Position numbers and translations under genes: made by a program
From: Micromonospora wenchangensis
Lineage (GTDB): Bacteria; Actinomycetota; Actinomycetes; Mycobacteriales; Micromonosporaceae
Direction: 5' to 3'
Assembly (NCBI RefSeq): GCF_002210435.1
Contig: NZ_MZMV01000031.1
Coordinates: 1-64,000, forward strand
DNA: 64,000 nt
In this document: in pieces, positions 26,664-34,825 of the stretch
Position numbering within the stretch: position 1 is the first letter of the stretch
Layout of the letters: each line of letters begins with the position of its first letter
The notes under the pieces: generated by a model
The model's database searches: none
The model's input: the letters and a program-made list of their open reading frames with translations, nothing else
What the model was told of the DNA's origin: nothing

Positions 26664-27589
26664 GATGAGGAGGCCTCCAGGAGAAAGGTCAGCAGCGCCT
26701 TCTGGGCGTGCAGCCGATTCTCCGCCTGGTCGAAGACCACGCTGTGCGGGCCGTCGAGCACCTCGCTGGTGATCTCCTCGTCCCGGTGCGCGGGCAGGCA
26801 GTGCAGCACCTTCACGTCCGACCGGGCATGCCCGAGCAACGCCGTGTTCACCTGGTACGGCAGGAACGGGGTGATCCGGTCCAGCCCGTCGTCCTCCTGC
26901 CCCATCGAGGTCCAGGTGTCGGTGGCGACCACGTCGGCGTCCCGGACCGCCTCTACCGGGTCGACCAGCGCCCGCACCGACCCGCCGGTGCCGGCGGCGA
27001 TCTTCTCGGCCCGGCCCAGCACCCCCGGATCGGGCTGGAACCCGGCCGGCCCAGCGACCCGCACGTGCATCCCGGCCGTCGCCCCGGCCAGCAGGTACGA
27101 GTGGGCCAGGTTGTTCGCCGCGTCCCCCACGTACGCCAGGGTCCGCCCGGCGGTGCCGCCGCAGTGCTCGCGGACGGTGAGCAGGTCGGCGAGGAGCTGA
27201 CACGGGTGGTAGCCGTCGGTCAGCGCGTTGACCACCGGCACGGTGGCGTGCGCGGCCACCTCGGCGATCCGGTCGTCGCCGTGGGTACGCAGCACGATGG
27301 CGGCGACGTAGCGGGACAGCACCCGGCCGGCGTCGGCCAGCGTCTCGCCCCGGCCGAAGTGGGTGACCTGGGTGTCCACCACCAGCGGATGACCGCCGAG
27401 CTCGGCGATGCCGGCGTCGAAGGAGATCCGGGTCCGCAGGCTCTGCTTGTCGAACAGCACCGCCACCGAACGTGGCCCGGCCAGCGGGGTGAACCCGAAC
27501 CGGTCGGCCTTCATCCGGGCGGCCAGGTCGAGCACGGCCGACTGTTCGGCCGGGGTGAGGTCGTCGTCGGCCAGCAGGTGCCGGATCAT
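26660..27589 (-). CDS. argF: Ornithine carbamoyltransferase
   Basis: Joins ornithine and carbamoyl phosphate to citrulline. 309 residues. The carbamoyl-phosphate loop reads KQSLRTRISFDAGIAEL (family STRTR), HPCQLLADL follows in the middle, and LHCLPAHRDEE is the ornithine-binding signature. ATG 27589 overlaps the argD stop by 4 nt and the 3' end overlaps argR, so the operon is tightly coupled. Confidence 0.97.
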   Translation of the reverse strand: MIRHLLADDDLTPAEQSAVLDLAARMKADRFGFTPLAGPRSVAVLFDKQSLRTRISFDAGIAELGGHPLVVDTQVTHFGRGETLADAGRVLSRYVAAIVLRTHGDDRIAEVAAHATVPVVNALTDGYHPCQLLADLLTVREHCGGTAGRTLAYVGDAANNLAHSYLLAGATAGMHVRVAGPAGFQPDPGVLGRAEKIAAGTGGSVRALVDPVEAVRDADVVATDTWTSMGQEDDGLDRITPFLPYQVNTALLGHARSDVKVLHCLPAHRDEEITSEVLDGPHSVVFDQAENRLHAQKALLTFLLEASSS

Positions 27590-28788
27590 GTGCGGGTCTC
27601 CGTCGGGGTCGGGGTGGAGTCGGGGGTGGCGGCGTCGAGGGCGGCGGGGAGGGCGGCCAGGAACGCGTCGACCTGCTCGGCGGTGAGGACCAGCGGCGGG
27701 GCGAGCCGGATCACCCCCGGCTGGACCGGGTTGACCAGGAACCCCGCCGTGCGCAGCGCCTCGGCCACCGGGCCGGCGACCGGCGCGGCGAGCACGATGC
27801 CGAGCAGCAGCCCGGCCCCGCGTACCTCGGCCACGAGCGGGTGGCCCAGCGCCTCGATGCCCCGGCGCAGCCGCTCACCGGTGCGCTTGACGTGGTCGAG
27901 CAGCCCCTCGCTGGCAATCGTGGAGACCACCGCGAGGGCGGCGGCGCAGCTCACCGGGTTGCCGCCGAAGGTGGTGCCGTGCGAACCGGCGCGCAGCAGC
28001 TCGGCGGCCCGGCCGAACGCCAGGCAGGCGCCGATCGGCAACCCGCCGCCGAGCCCCTTGGCCAGGGTGACGACGTCCGGTTCGACCCCCTCGGCCTGGT
28101 GGGCGAACCAGTACCCGGTACGCCCGATCCCGGTCTGCACCTCGTCGAGGACCAGCAGGGCCCCGTGCCGGGTGGTGATCCGCCGTGCCTCGGCCAGGTA
28201 GCCGGGCGGCGGGACGACCACCCCGTTCTCGCCCTGCACCGGCTCCAGGATCACCATCGCCGTCGCGTCGGTGACGGCCGCCGCCAGCGCCGCCACGTCG
28301 CCGTACGGGACGTGGTCGACGTCGCCGGGCAGGGGGCGGAACGGGTCGGCCTTCGCCGGCTGGCCGGTCAACGCGAGCGCCCCCATGGTGCGGCCGTGGA
28401 AACCGCCGACGGTGGCGACGACGTGCGACCGGCCGGTGAGCCGGGACAGTTTGAACGCGGCCTCGTTGACCTCCGCGCCGGAGTTGGCGAAGAACACCCG
28501 GCCCGGCCGGCCGGCCAGCGCCAGCAGCAGTTCCGCCAGCGCCACCGGGGGTTCGGCGACGAACAGGTTGGAGACGTGGCCGAGGGTGGCGACCTGTTTG
28601 GAGACGGCGGCCACCACGGCGGGATGGGCGTGCCCGAGGGAGTTGACCGCGATGCCGCCGAGCAGGTCGACGTACTCCCGGCCGGCCTCGTCGACGACGA
28701 CCGCGCCCGAACCGGAGGCCAGCGCCAGCGGCGGGGTGCCGTAGTTGTCCATCATGGACTGCCGCCAGCGTTCCACCAGCGTGCTCAT
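27586..28788 (-). CDS. argD: Acetylornithine aminotransferase
   Basis: PLP-dependent class III aminotransferase converting N-acetylglutamate semialdehyde to N-acetylornithine. 400 residues. PLP lysine is in VTLAKGLGGGLPIGA; LLVLDEVQTGIGRTG holds the cofactor aspartate. ATG 28788 overlaps the argB stop by 4 nt. The last residues are Thr/Pro-rich. Members often also act on succinyl-diaminopimelate. Confidence 0.97.
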   Translation of the reverse strand: MSTLVERWRQSMMDNYGTPPLALASGSGAVVVDEAGREYVDLLGGIAVNSLGHAHPAVVAAVSKQVATLGHVSNLFVAEPPVALAELLLALAGRPGRVFFANSGAEVNEAAFKLSRLTGRSHVVATVGGFHGRTMGALALTGQPAKADPFRPLPGDVDHVPYGDVAALAAAVTDATAMVILEPVQGENGVVVPPPGYLAEARRITTRHGALLVLDEVQTGIGRTGYWFAHQAEGVEPDVVTLAKGLGGGLPIGACLAFGRAAELLRAGSHGTTFGGNPVSCAAALAVVSTIASEGLLDHVKRTGERLRRGIEALGHPLVAEVRGAGLLLGIVLAAPVAGPVAEALRTAGFLVNPVQPGVIRLAPPLVLTAEQVDAFLAALPAALDAATPDSTPTPTETRT

Positions 28789-29714
28789 GAGCCGACCGTG
28801 CCTTCCTGGTTGGTGGTGGACCCGGTCGGGGTGTCGACGACCATCGTGCCGAACCCCTCCGAGGTGAAGACCTCCAGCAGCGTGGAGTGGGCGACCCGGC
28901 CGTCGACGACGTGCGCGGCGGGCACTCCCCCGCGCACCGCCCGCAGGCAGGCCTCCATCTTGGGCACCATCCCCGCCTCCAGGGACGGCAACAGCTTCGC
29001 CAACGCCTCCGTGCCGATCTCGCTGACCAGGCTGGCGGTGTCCGGCCAGTCCGCGTACAGGCCCGCGACGTCGGTGAGGACGACCAGCTTGCGGGCCTCC
29101 AGGGCGATCGCGAGCGCGGCGGCTGCGGTGTCGGCGTTGAGGTTGTGCAGCACCCCGTCGGCGTCCGGCGCGACAGTCGAGATGACCGGGATCCGGCCGG
29201 CGGCGATCAGGTCGGTCACCGCCGACACGTCCACCGACTCCACGTCGCCGACCTGCCCCACGTCGACCGCCTCGCCGTCGACCCAGGCGGGCCGGCGCAC
29301 GGCGGTGAACAGGCCCGCGTCCTCGCCGGACAGGCCCACGGCGAACGGACCGTGCGCGTTGATCAGGCCGACCAGTTCCCGGCCCACCTGACCCACCAGC
29401 ACCATCCGGACGACGTCCATCGCCTCCGGGGTGGTGACCCGCAGGCCACCCTTGAACTCGCTGGCGATGCCGAGCCGACCCAGCATCGCCGAGATCTGCG
29501 GCCCGCCGCCGTGCACCACGACCGGCTTGAGCCCGGCGTAGCGCAGGAAGACCATGTCGGCGGCGAAGGCCCGTTGCAGGGTCGGGTCGACCATCGCGTT
29601 GCCGCCGTACTTGACCACGACGGTGGCACCGGAGAACCGGGCCAGCCAGGGCAGCGCCTCGATCAGCGTCTCGGCCTTCGCCTGGGCCCGGGTGAGATCC
29701 GCGGACAGGCTCAT
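28785..29714 (-). CDS. argB: Acetylglutamate kinase
   Basis: Phosphorylates N-acetylglutamate. 309 residues. The amino-acid-kinase fold signatures VVVKYGGNAM (phosphate binding) and VVHGGGPQISAMLGRLG (substrate binding) are intact, and the C-terminal VPKMEACLRAVRGGVPAAHV is conserved. The N-terminal helix (LTRAQAKAETLIEALPWLAR) is of the type found in arginine-feedback-inhibited hexameric kinases. ATG 29714 overlaps the argJ stop by 4 nt. Confidence 0.97.
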   Translation of the reverse strand: MSLSADLTRAQAKAETLIEALPWLARFSGATVVVKYGGNAMVDPTLQRAFAADMVFLRYAGLKPVVVHGGGPQISAMLGRLGIASEFKGGLRVTTPEAMDVVRMVLVGQVGRELVGLINAHGPFAVGLSGEDAGLFTAVRRPAWVDGEAVDVGQVGDVESVDVSAVTDLIAAGRIPVISTVAPDADGVLHNLNADTAAAALAIALEARKLVVLTDVAGLYADWPDTASLVSEIGTEALAKLLPSLEAGMVPKMEACLRAVRGGVPAAHVVDGRVAHSTLLEVFTSEGFGTMVVDTPTGSTTNQEGTVGS

Positions 29715-30883
29715 GTCGAGTACGCCGAGTTCTCGTGCACGTACGCGTGCGACAGGTCGTTGGTCCAGATCGTCGCCGCCGCCGCGCCGGCGTGCAGGTC
29801 GATCCGGATGGTGACGTCCCGCCCGGTCAGGTCGACCTTGGCCCGGTCCTCGGCGGCGGCACCGCCCCGGCACACCCAGATCCCGTTGACCGCCACGTCC
29901 ACCGCGTCCGGGTCGAACGCGGCGGCCGTGGTGCCGACCGCGGCCAGGATCCGCCCCCAGTTCGGGTCGTTGCCGAACAACGCCGTCTTGACCAGGTTGT
30001 TGCGGGCCACCGAACGGCCCACCTCGACCGCGTCGTCCTCGTCGGCGGCACCGACCACCTCGATGGCGACCTGCTTGGTCGCCCCCTCGGCGTCGGCCAC
30101 CAACTGCTGGGCCAGGTCGTGACAGGCCGCGGTGACCGCGGCGGTCAACTCCGCCTCGTCGGGTTCCACCCCGGACGCCCCGCTGGACAGCAGCAGCACC
30201 GTGTCGTTGGTGGACATGCACCCGTCGGAGTCGACCCGGTCGAAGGTGACCCGGGTGGCCGCCCGCAACGCGGCGTCCAGTAGCTCCGGCCCGGCCACCG
30301 CGTCGGTGGTCAGCACGCACAGCATGGTGGCCATGCCGGGGGCGAGCATGCCCGCGCCCTTCGCCATCCCGCCCACGCTCCACCCGGAGCCCCGGGCGAC
30401 GGTGGTCTTCGGCCGGGTGTCCGTCGTCATGATCGCCTCGGCGGCGGCCGGGCCACCGTCGCGGGCCAACGCCCGGATCGCGGTACGCACCCCCGGCAGC
30501 AGCTTGTCCATCGGCAACCGCTCGCCGATCAGCCCGGTCGAGCAGACCGCCACGTCACCGGCACCGAGCCGCAGCCGGGGGCTGGACGCGGTGAGCGCCG
30601 CGGCGGTGTGCTCGGCGGTGGCGTGGGTGTCCTGGAAACCGGCCGGGCCGGTGCAGGCGTTCGCGCCACCGGAGTTCAGCACCACCGCGCGGACCACCCC
30701 GCCCCGGACGACCTGCTGCGTCCAGCGCACCGGCGCGGCCTTGACCCGGTTGGTGGTGAACACGCCGGCGACCCCGGCGTCCGGACCGTCGTTGACGACC
30801 AGGGCGACGTCGGTGGCCCCGCCGCTCTTCAATCCGGCCGCGACGCCGGCCGCACGGAAGCCCCGAGGGGCGGTGACACTCAC
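29711..30883 (-). CDS. argJ: Glutamate N-acetyltransferase / amino-acid N-acetyltransferase
   Basis: Bifunctional ArgJ that recycles acetyl from acetylornithine to glutamate. 390 residues. It is self-cleaved before the Thr of GMATMLCVLTTDA into two chains. The frame stays open upstream to 31015, but that part is made of the 45-bp direct repeat and gives a charged RE/RS-rich extension. The GTG at 30883 gives the family N-terminus (VSVTAPRGFRAAGVAAGLK). The gap to argC holds the duplicated repeat. Confidence 0.95.
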   Translation of the reverse strand: MSVTAPRGFRAAGVAAGLKSGGATDVALVVNDGPDAGVAGVFTTNRVKAAPVRWTQQVVRGGVVRAVVLNSGGANACTGPAGFQDTHATAEHTAAALTASSPRLRLGAGDVAVCSTGLIGERLPMDKLLPGVRTAIRALARDGGPAAAEAIMTTDTRPKTTVARGSGWSVGGMAKGAGMLAPGMATMLCVLTTDAVAGPELLDAALRAATRVTFDRVDSDGCMSTNDTVLLLSSGASGVEPDEAELTAAVTAACHDLAQQLVADAEGATKQVAIEVVGAADEDDAVEVGRSVARNNLVKTALFGNDPNWGRILAAVGTTAAAFDPDAVDVAVNGIWVCRGGAAAEDRAKVDLTGRDVTIRIDLHAGAAAATIWTNDLSHAYVHENSAYST

Positions 30884-30897
30884 TGGACTGGCCTTTC

Positions 30898-31002
30898 GTT
30901 CGCGACTGCGGGGCTCCGCTGCGCTGCGCTCCTCGCGCTCACCAATGCTGACTGTCTGTTCGCGACTGCGGGGCTCCGCTGCGCTGCGCTCCTCGCGCTC
31001 AC
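30898..31002. repeat. Two copies of a 45-bp GC-rich repeat between argC and argJ
   Basis: Identical 45-bp copies at 30898-30942 and 30958-31002, period 60. The unit runs from GTTCGCGACTGCGGGG to CTCGCGCTCAC. The second copy overlaps the last four bases of argC (30999-31002). Both lie in the ribosome-binding region of argJ. It looks like a dispersed intergenic repeat of this genome; other copies are not in the window. Confidence 0.85.
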
Positions 31003-32000
31003 GGGGCAACTCCAAAAGTGGGCAGGCCGGTGGTTTCGGGGAGGCCGAGCATCAGGTTGGCGTTCTGCACCGCCTGGCCGGCGGCACCCTTGCCGAGGTT
31101 GTCGATGGCGCTGACCACGATCACCCGGCCGGAGTCGACGTCGACGGTGGCCTGGAGGTGGCAGGAGTTCGCCCCGGCGGTCGCGGCGGTGTGCGGCCAC
31201 GCCCCCTCGGGCAGCAGGTGCACGAACGGCGCGTCGGCGTACGCGTCGGCAAGCACCGCGCGCGGGTCGGCGTCGCCGGTGGGCACGGCGGTGACGGTGG
31301 CGAGGATGCCGCGCGGCATCGGGGCCAGCACCGGGGTCAGCGACAGCCCGGTCGCGCCGGTGGCCTGCTTGATCTCCGGAACGTGCTGGTGGGCACCCAC
31401 CTTGTAGGGCGACAGGTCCCCCATCACCTCGCTGCCGAGCAGGTGCGCCTTGGCGGCCCGACCGGCCCCGGAGGTGCCGGAGGCGGCCACCACGACCACG
31501 TCGGCCGGCGCGACCGCACCGGCGGCGATCAGCGGCGCGAGGGCCAGGGTGACGGCCACGGCGTAACAGCCGGTGTTGGCGACCCGGGTCGCCCCGGCGA
31601 TCGCCGCCCGCTGGCCGGGCAGCTCCGGCAGGCCGTACGTCCACGCCCCGGCGTGCGGGCCACCGTAGTAGCGGGACCAGGCGTCGGCGTCGCGCAGCCG
31701 GTGGTCGGCACCGAGGTCGACCACCCGCACCGACTCGGGCAGTTCGGCGGCGAGCGCCGCCGACTCGCCGTGCGGCAGGGCCAGGAAGACCAGGTCCGCG
31801 TCGGCCAGCGTCGCCGGGTCGGTCGCCGCGAACGTCAGGTCCAACCCCACGAGCTGCGGGTGCACGGCGGTGACCGGCGCACCGGCCTGGCGGTGCGCGG
31901 TGGCCGCGACCAGGTCGAACTCGGGATGACCGGCGATCAGGCGCAGCAGCTCGCCCCCGGCGTAGCCGCTCGCTCCGGCGACCGCAACTCGGATACCCAT
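30999..32000 (-). CDS. argC: N-acetyl-gamma-glutamyl-phosphate reductase
   Basis: NADPH-dependent reduction of N-acetylglutamyl phosphate to the semialdehyde. 333 residues. The N-terminal dinucleotide loop is VAVAGASGYAGGELLRL; the catalytic cysteine is Cys145 in VANTGCYAVAVTLAL; HQHVPEI and SLTPVLAPMPRGI are typical. First gene of argCJBDFRH. ATG 32000 has GGAGG at 32006-32010 on the complementary strand. The stop codon lies inside a direct-repeat copy. Confidence 0.97.
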   Translation of the reverse strand: MGIRVAVAGASGYAGGELLRLIAGHPEFDLVAATAHRQAGAPVTAVHPQLVGLDLTFAATDPATLADADLVFLALPHGESAALAAELPESVRVVDLGADHRLRDADAWSRYYGGPHAGAWTYGLPELPGQRAAIAGATRVANTGCYAVAVTLALAPLIAAGAVAPADVVVVAASGTSGAGRAAKAHLLGSEVMGDLSPYKVGAHQHVPEIKQATGATGLSLTPVLAPMPRGILATVTAVPTGDADPRAVLADAYADAPFVHLLPEGAWPHTAATAGANSCHLQATVDVDSGRVIVVSAIDNLGKGAAGQAVQNANLMLGLPETTGLPTFGVAP

Positions 32001-32007
32001 TCCAACC

Positions 32008-32077
32008 TCCGCATGACTATGCAGAGAAGGCTAGCGACCCACCGACCTTCTGTGCAAGTTAATACAGCCTACTGCAT
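32008..32077 (-). promoter_or_regulatory. argC promoter with two ARG-box-like palindromes
   Basis: Minus-strand promoter: TTGCAC (32052-32057), 18-nt spacer, TAGCCT (32028-32033). Imperfect palindromes flank it. One is at 32062-32077, upstream of the -35 (ATGCAG-taGG-CTGTAT). The other, at 32008-32025, spans the region from just before the -10 into the ribosome-binding site (TCTGCAT-agtc-ATGCGGA). TGCAT-type half-sites resemble Streptomyces ARG boxes, so ArgR probably binds here. Confidence 0.6.
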
Positions 32078-32112
32078 GGACATGAAGAAGTGACCGGGAC
32101 CACTCCCTTGCA

Positions 32113-32156
32113 TTGACAGTCGTGAGGGTATTCGCCATCCTGAGAGAGCGCTCTCT
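32113..32156 (+). promoter_or_regulatory. Glucanase promoter with LacI-type operator
   Basis: TTGACA (32113-32118), 17-nt spacer, CATCCT (32136-32141), then the perfect 14-bp palindrome AGAGAGCGCTCTCT (32143-32156) over the likely start of transcription. The central GAGCGCTC is the core of operators bound by LacI-family sugar repressors such as CebR. Such a repressor should be released by an oligosaccharide. Confidence 0.65.
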
Positions 32157-32217
32157 AGCCGCCCATCAGCCACAAACCACCCGCCTGCCGCTTGCGGCCC
32201 GGCCGAAGGAGCCGTCC

Positions 32218-33951
32218 TTGCGTACCCCGAGAAGCTGGGCCACCGCCCTCGCCGCGATCGCGATCGCCGGCGCCACCACCCTCGGCCTGACCACCGCGCC
32301 CACCCGCGCCGTCGGACCGTCCCCGCTCCCGCTGACGGTCACCAACAGCACCGGCCGGGCGGAAGCCGTCCACCTCTACCTCCTCGGCGTCGACCTCGCC
32401 TCCGGCCGGCTCGGCTACGTGACCGCCGGGGGCGTCTTCACCCCCTGGCCGGCCGGCGGCCAGCCGCCCACCCCCGCCCCCGACGTCGCGATCGCCGGAC
32501 CCGCCAACGGCGGCTCCGTCACGCTACGGGTTCCCCGTGGCCTCTCCGGCCGGGTCTACTTCTCCTTCGGCCAGAAGCTGCGCTTCTCACTGACCCCGGA
32601 CGGCCTGGTCCAGCCGGCCCCCTGGGCCGCCGGCGACCCCAACCGCGATATCCTGTTCGACTGGTCCGAGTTCACCTACAACGACGCCGGGCTCTGGCTC
32701 AACAGCACCCAGGTCGACATGTTCGCCGTCCCGCACGCGGTCAGCGTCACCGGCGCGAGCGGCACCACCCGGCGGGCCGGCCAACTCGTCAACGGCGGCC
32801 GGCAGGCCGTCATCGACGCCGTCCGCGCACAGCCCGGCTGGGCGGACACCGTGCAGACCCGGTCCGACGGCACGGTGCTGCGGGTGCTCTCCCCCGGCAA
32901 GGCCGTCGACGCCGGCCGGTTCGCCTCCGGCTACCTCGACCCGTACATCGACGCGGCCTGGCGCTCTTACACCACCCGGACGCTGACCGTCACCCCGTTC
33001 ACCGACCGGCCCGACGTGCGCTACCTCGGGCGTACCGCCGGCACCACGATGACGTTCACCGACCCGGCCGGCCGACAGGTCGCCACCTTCACCAGGCCCA
33101 CCAGCTCCGACGTGTGGGACTGCGACGGGGCCCTCGCCGCCCCCAACGACCAGGTGGTCGGGCCGATCGCCCGGACGCTCTGCGCCGCCCTGCACCGCAC
33201 CACTCTCGACACCATCACCACGCAGCCCGGCGGCAGCCCGGCCGACTTCTACCGGGGCACGCTGACCAACCACTACTCCCGGATCATCCACCAGCACATG
33301 GTCGACGGCCGGGCGTACGGCTTCGCCTTCGACGACGTGCTCGCCCAGGAGTCCCTGGTGCACGACGGCGACCCGCGCGCCGCCGGTCTCACCCTCACCC
33401 CGTTCACCGGCACGACCACCCCGACGCCCACCGCCGGCCCGACCCCGACCGCCAGCCCGACCCCGTCCCCCGGCCAGCCCTGGAACGCGACCCGCCACCT
33501 CCAGGCCGACGGCACCCTGGCCGGCACCACCGGACCCGCCGGCACGGTCACCCTGGCGGCGGCGAACGGCAACCACGACGGCACCCCCACCAACGCCCGG
33601 GTCTTCACCGCCCGTGGGCTCACCGGCACCTGGACCGGCGCAGCCACCACCTTCGACCTGGCCGTCGACGCCGGCACCGCCGTCGGCGACGGCGTCCAGG
33701 CCCGGGTGTCGTACGACCTCACCGGCGACGGCACCGCCGACCGGGTCGAGACGTACGCCTACTTCGCCACCGACCCGGTGCCCGGCGTCGAGCGCTACCG
33801 GCAGACCCAGGGGCTGCGCTCGGCCACCGGCACCCTCGGCAACCTGCGCGGCGGGACGGTGACCGTGCAGGTCTGGAACGCCATCGGCGGCACCCCGACC
33901 ACCCTCGGCGTCGGCGACGCCTCCCGCGTCGTGCTGCCCTTCACCGGCTGA
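32218..33951 (+). CDS. Secreted GH64 beta-1,3-glucanase with C-terminal glucan-binding-like domain
   Basis: Predicted laminaripentaose-producing type endo-beta-1,3-glucanase. 577 residues. I choose the TTG at 32218: AAGGAG lies 6 nt upstream and the protein then opens with a clean signal peptide (RTPRSWATALAAIAIAGATT) ending near APTRA. The GH64 domain covers about 35-395; Glu151 (DWSEFTYNDAG) and Asp167 (STQVDMFAV) stand 16 apart like the known catalytic pair. A Thr/Pro linker (about 397-420) leads to a beta-rich C-terminal domain, probably CBM56-like. It should attack fungal cell-wall or algal glucan outside the cell. A LacI-type operator controls it. Confidence 0.9.
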   Translation: MRTPRSWATALAAIAIAGATTLGLTTAPTRAVGPSPLPLTVTNSTGRAEAVHLYLLGVDLASGRLGYVTAGGVFTPWPAGGQPPTPAPDVAIAGPANGGSVTLRVPRGLSGRVYFSFGQKLRFSLTPDGLVQPAPWAAGDPNRDILFDWSEFTYNDAGLWLNSTQVDMFAVPHAVSVTGASGTTRRAGQLVNGGRQAVIDAVRAQPGWADTVQTRSDGTVLRVLSPGKAVDAGRFASGYLDPYIDAAWRSYTTRTLTVTPFTDRPDVRYLGRTAGTTMTFTDPAGRQVATFTRPTSSDVWDCDGALAAPNDQVVGPIARTLCAALHRTTLDTITTQPGGSPADFYRGTLTNHYSRIIHQHMVDGRAYGFAFDDVLAQESLVHDGDPRAAGLTLTPFTGTTTPTPTAGPTPTASPTPSPGQPWNATRHLQADGTLAGTTGPAGTVTLAAANGNHDGTPTNARVFTARGLTGTWTGAATTFDLAVDAGTAVGDGVQARVSYDLTGDGTADRVETYAYFATDPVPGVERYRQTQGLRSATGTLGNLRGGTVTVQVWNAIGGTPTTLGVGDASRVVLPFTG

Positions 33952-34000
33952 CCGTGCGGCGTCTTCCGGAGGCCGGGCCACCTCCGGAAGACGCCCGCGC

Positions 34001-34825
34001 TCAGCCGGTCCGCTGAACGAGCCCGTGTTCGCGCTCGTACGTCCGCAACGCGACGTCCCATGCCTCGGTGTACTCCGACGGGCCCAGGTTGAGGTCGTGG
34101 TGGCCCCGGACCGCCTCCCGGAGCAGGGTCACCAGTTCCGGCACCGTCGCCCGGCGCTCGTCGACGTAACGGCGGAACACCTCGGCGAACTGCTCGCCGG
34201 TCAGCCGTGCCGCGTGCATCGTCACCGGATCGGCCTCCAACGCCTGGAGCACCGCGCACCACCGGCGGGTCAGGTCATCGACGTGCCGGGCTCGGATCTT
34301 CTGCAACTCGTGCTCGCACTCCAGCCTGATCCGTTCCTCCCAGTACGGCCGCAGCCGGTCGCGTACCCGATCGTCGGGGCTGACCCGGACGTGGGCGGTG
34401 AACTGCGGCAACGACTCGTTCGCCGGCCACCGCTGCCCGGCGAGCCGGTCGTTGAGCACCCGCTCCAGGTCGTGTGAGCGATGCGGCTCGAACTCTCGCG
34501 ACACGTCGATGATCCGCTCCCGGACGATCCCGCCGGCCCAGTCGAGGTACCGCTCGGCGCGGTACTTCAGCTCCTCGAACGTCATCCGCCGGCCGGTCCA
34601 GACGTACACGGGGTGGACCCGGAAGTCGAAAGCGTCCCCCTTCGCCGGCACCAGCAACGGGTGCGGGGCGTCCTGCCGGAACGACACCGTGACCGGTGCC
34701 GGCGCCGGCAGTGGCGGCGGCGTCGGCACGGGAGGCGCCGGCGTGCCGAACAGACTCTGCCACCAGTGGCGTCGCTGCGGCACCGGCACCTGGGTGCCGG
34801 CGGTGGTGCTGGAATACACGTTCAT
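34001..34825 (-). CDS. SPFH-like protein, third gene of a putative conflict/signalling operon
   Basis: 274 residues, no firm family. After a Pro-rich N-terminus (to about 45) come strands and helices with some likeness to SPFH/band-7 scaffolds (FDFRVHPVYVWTGRRMTFEE; FTAHVRVSPDDRVRDRLRPY), then a charged helix (WEERIRLECEHELQKIRARH) and an all-helical end. There is no signal peptide or clear membrane helix. ATG 34825 overlaps the stop of the HEAT-repeat gene, and GAGGA lies before it. The SPFH idea is pattern-based and weak; the tight linkage to the two upstream genes is certain. Confidence 0.6.
   Translation of the reverse strand: MNVYSSTTAGTQVPVPQRRHWWQSLFGTPAPPVPTPPPLPAPAPVTVSFRQDAPHPLLVPAKGDAFDFRVHPVYVWTGRRMTFEELKYRAERYLDWAGGIVRERIIDVSREFEPHRSHDLERVLNDRLAGQRWPANESLPQFTAHVRVSPDDRVRDRLRPYWEERIRLECEHELQKIRARHVDDLTRRWCAVLQALEADPVTMHAARLTGEQFAEVFRRYVDERRATVPELVTLLREAVRGHHDLNLGPSEYTEAWDVALRTYEREHGLVQRTG

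Noticed and set aside
30884..31015. Longer argJ N-terminus (44 extra residues)
   Set aside because: Encoded by the 45-bp direct repeat; ArgJ family proteins start near VTAPRGFRAAG.
32113..32217. Earlier start of the glucanase
   Set aside because: It would begin inside the -35 hexamer and spoil the signal peptide; TTG 32218 has a good ribosome-binding site.
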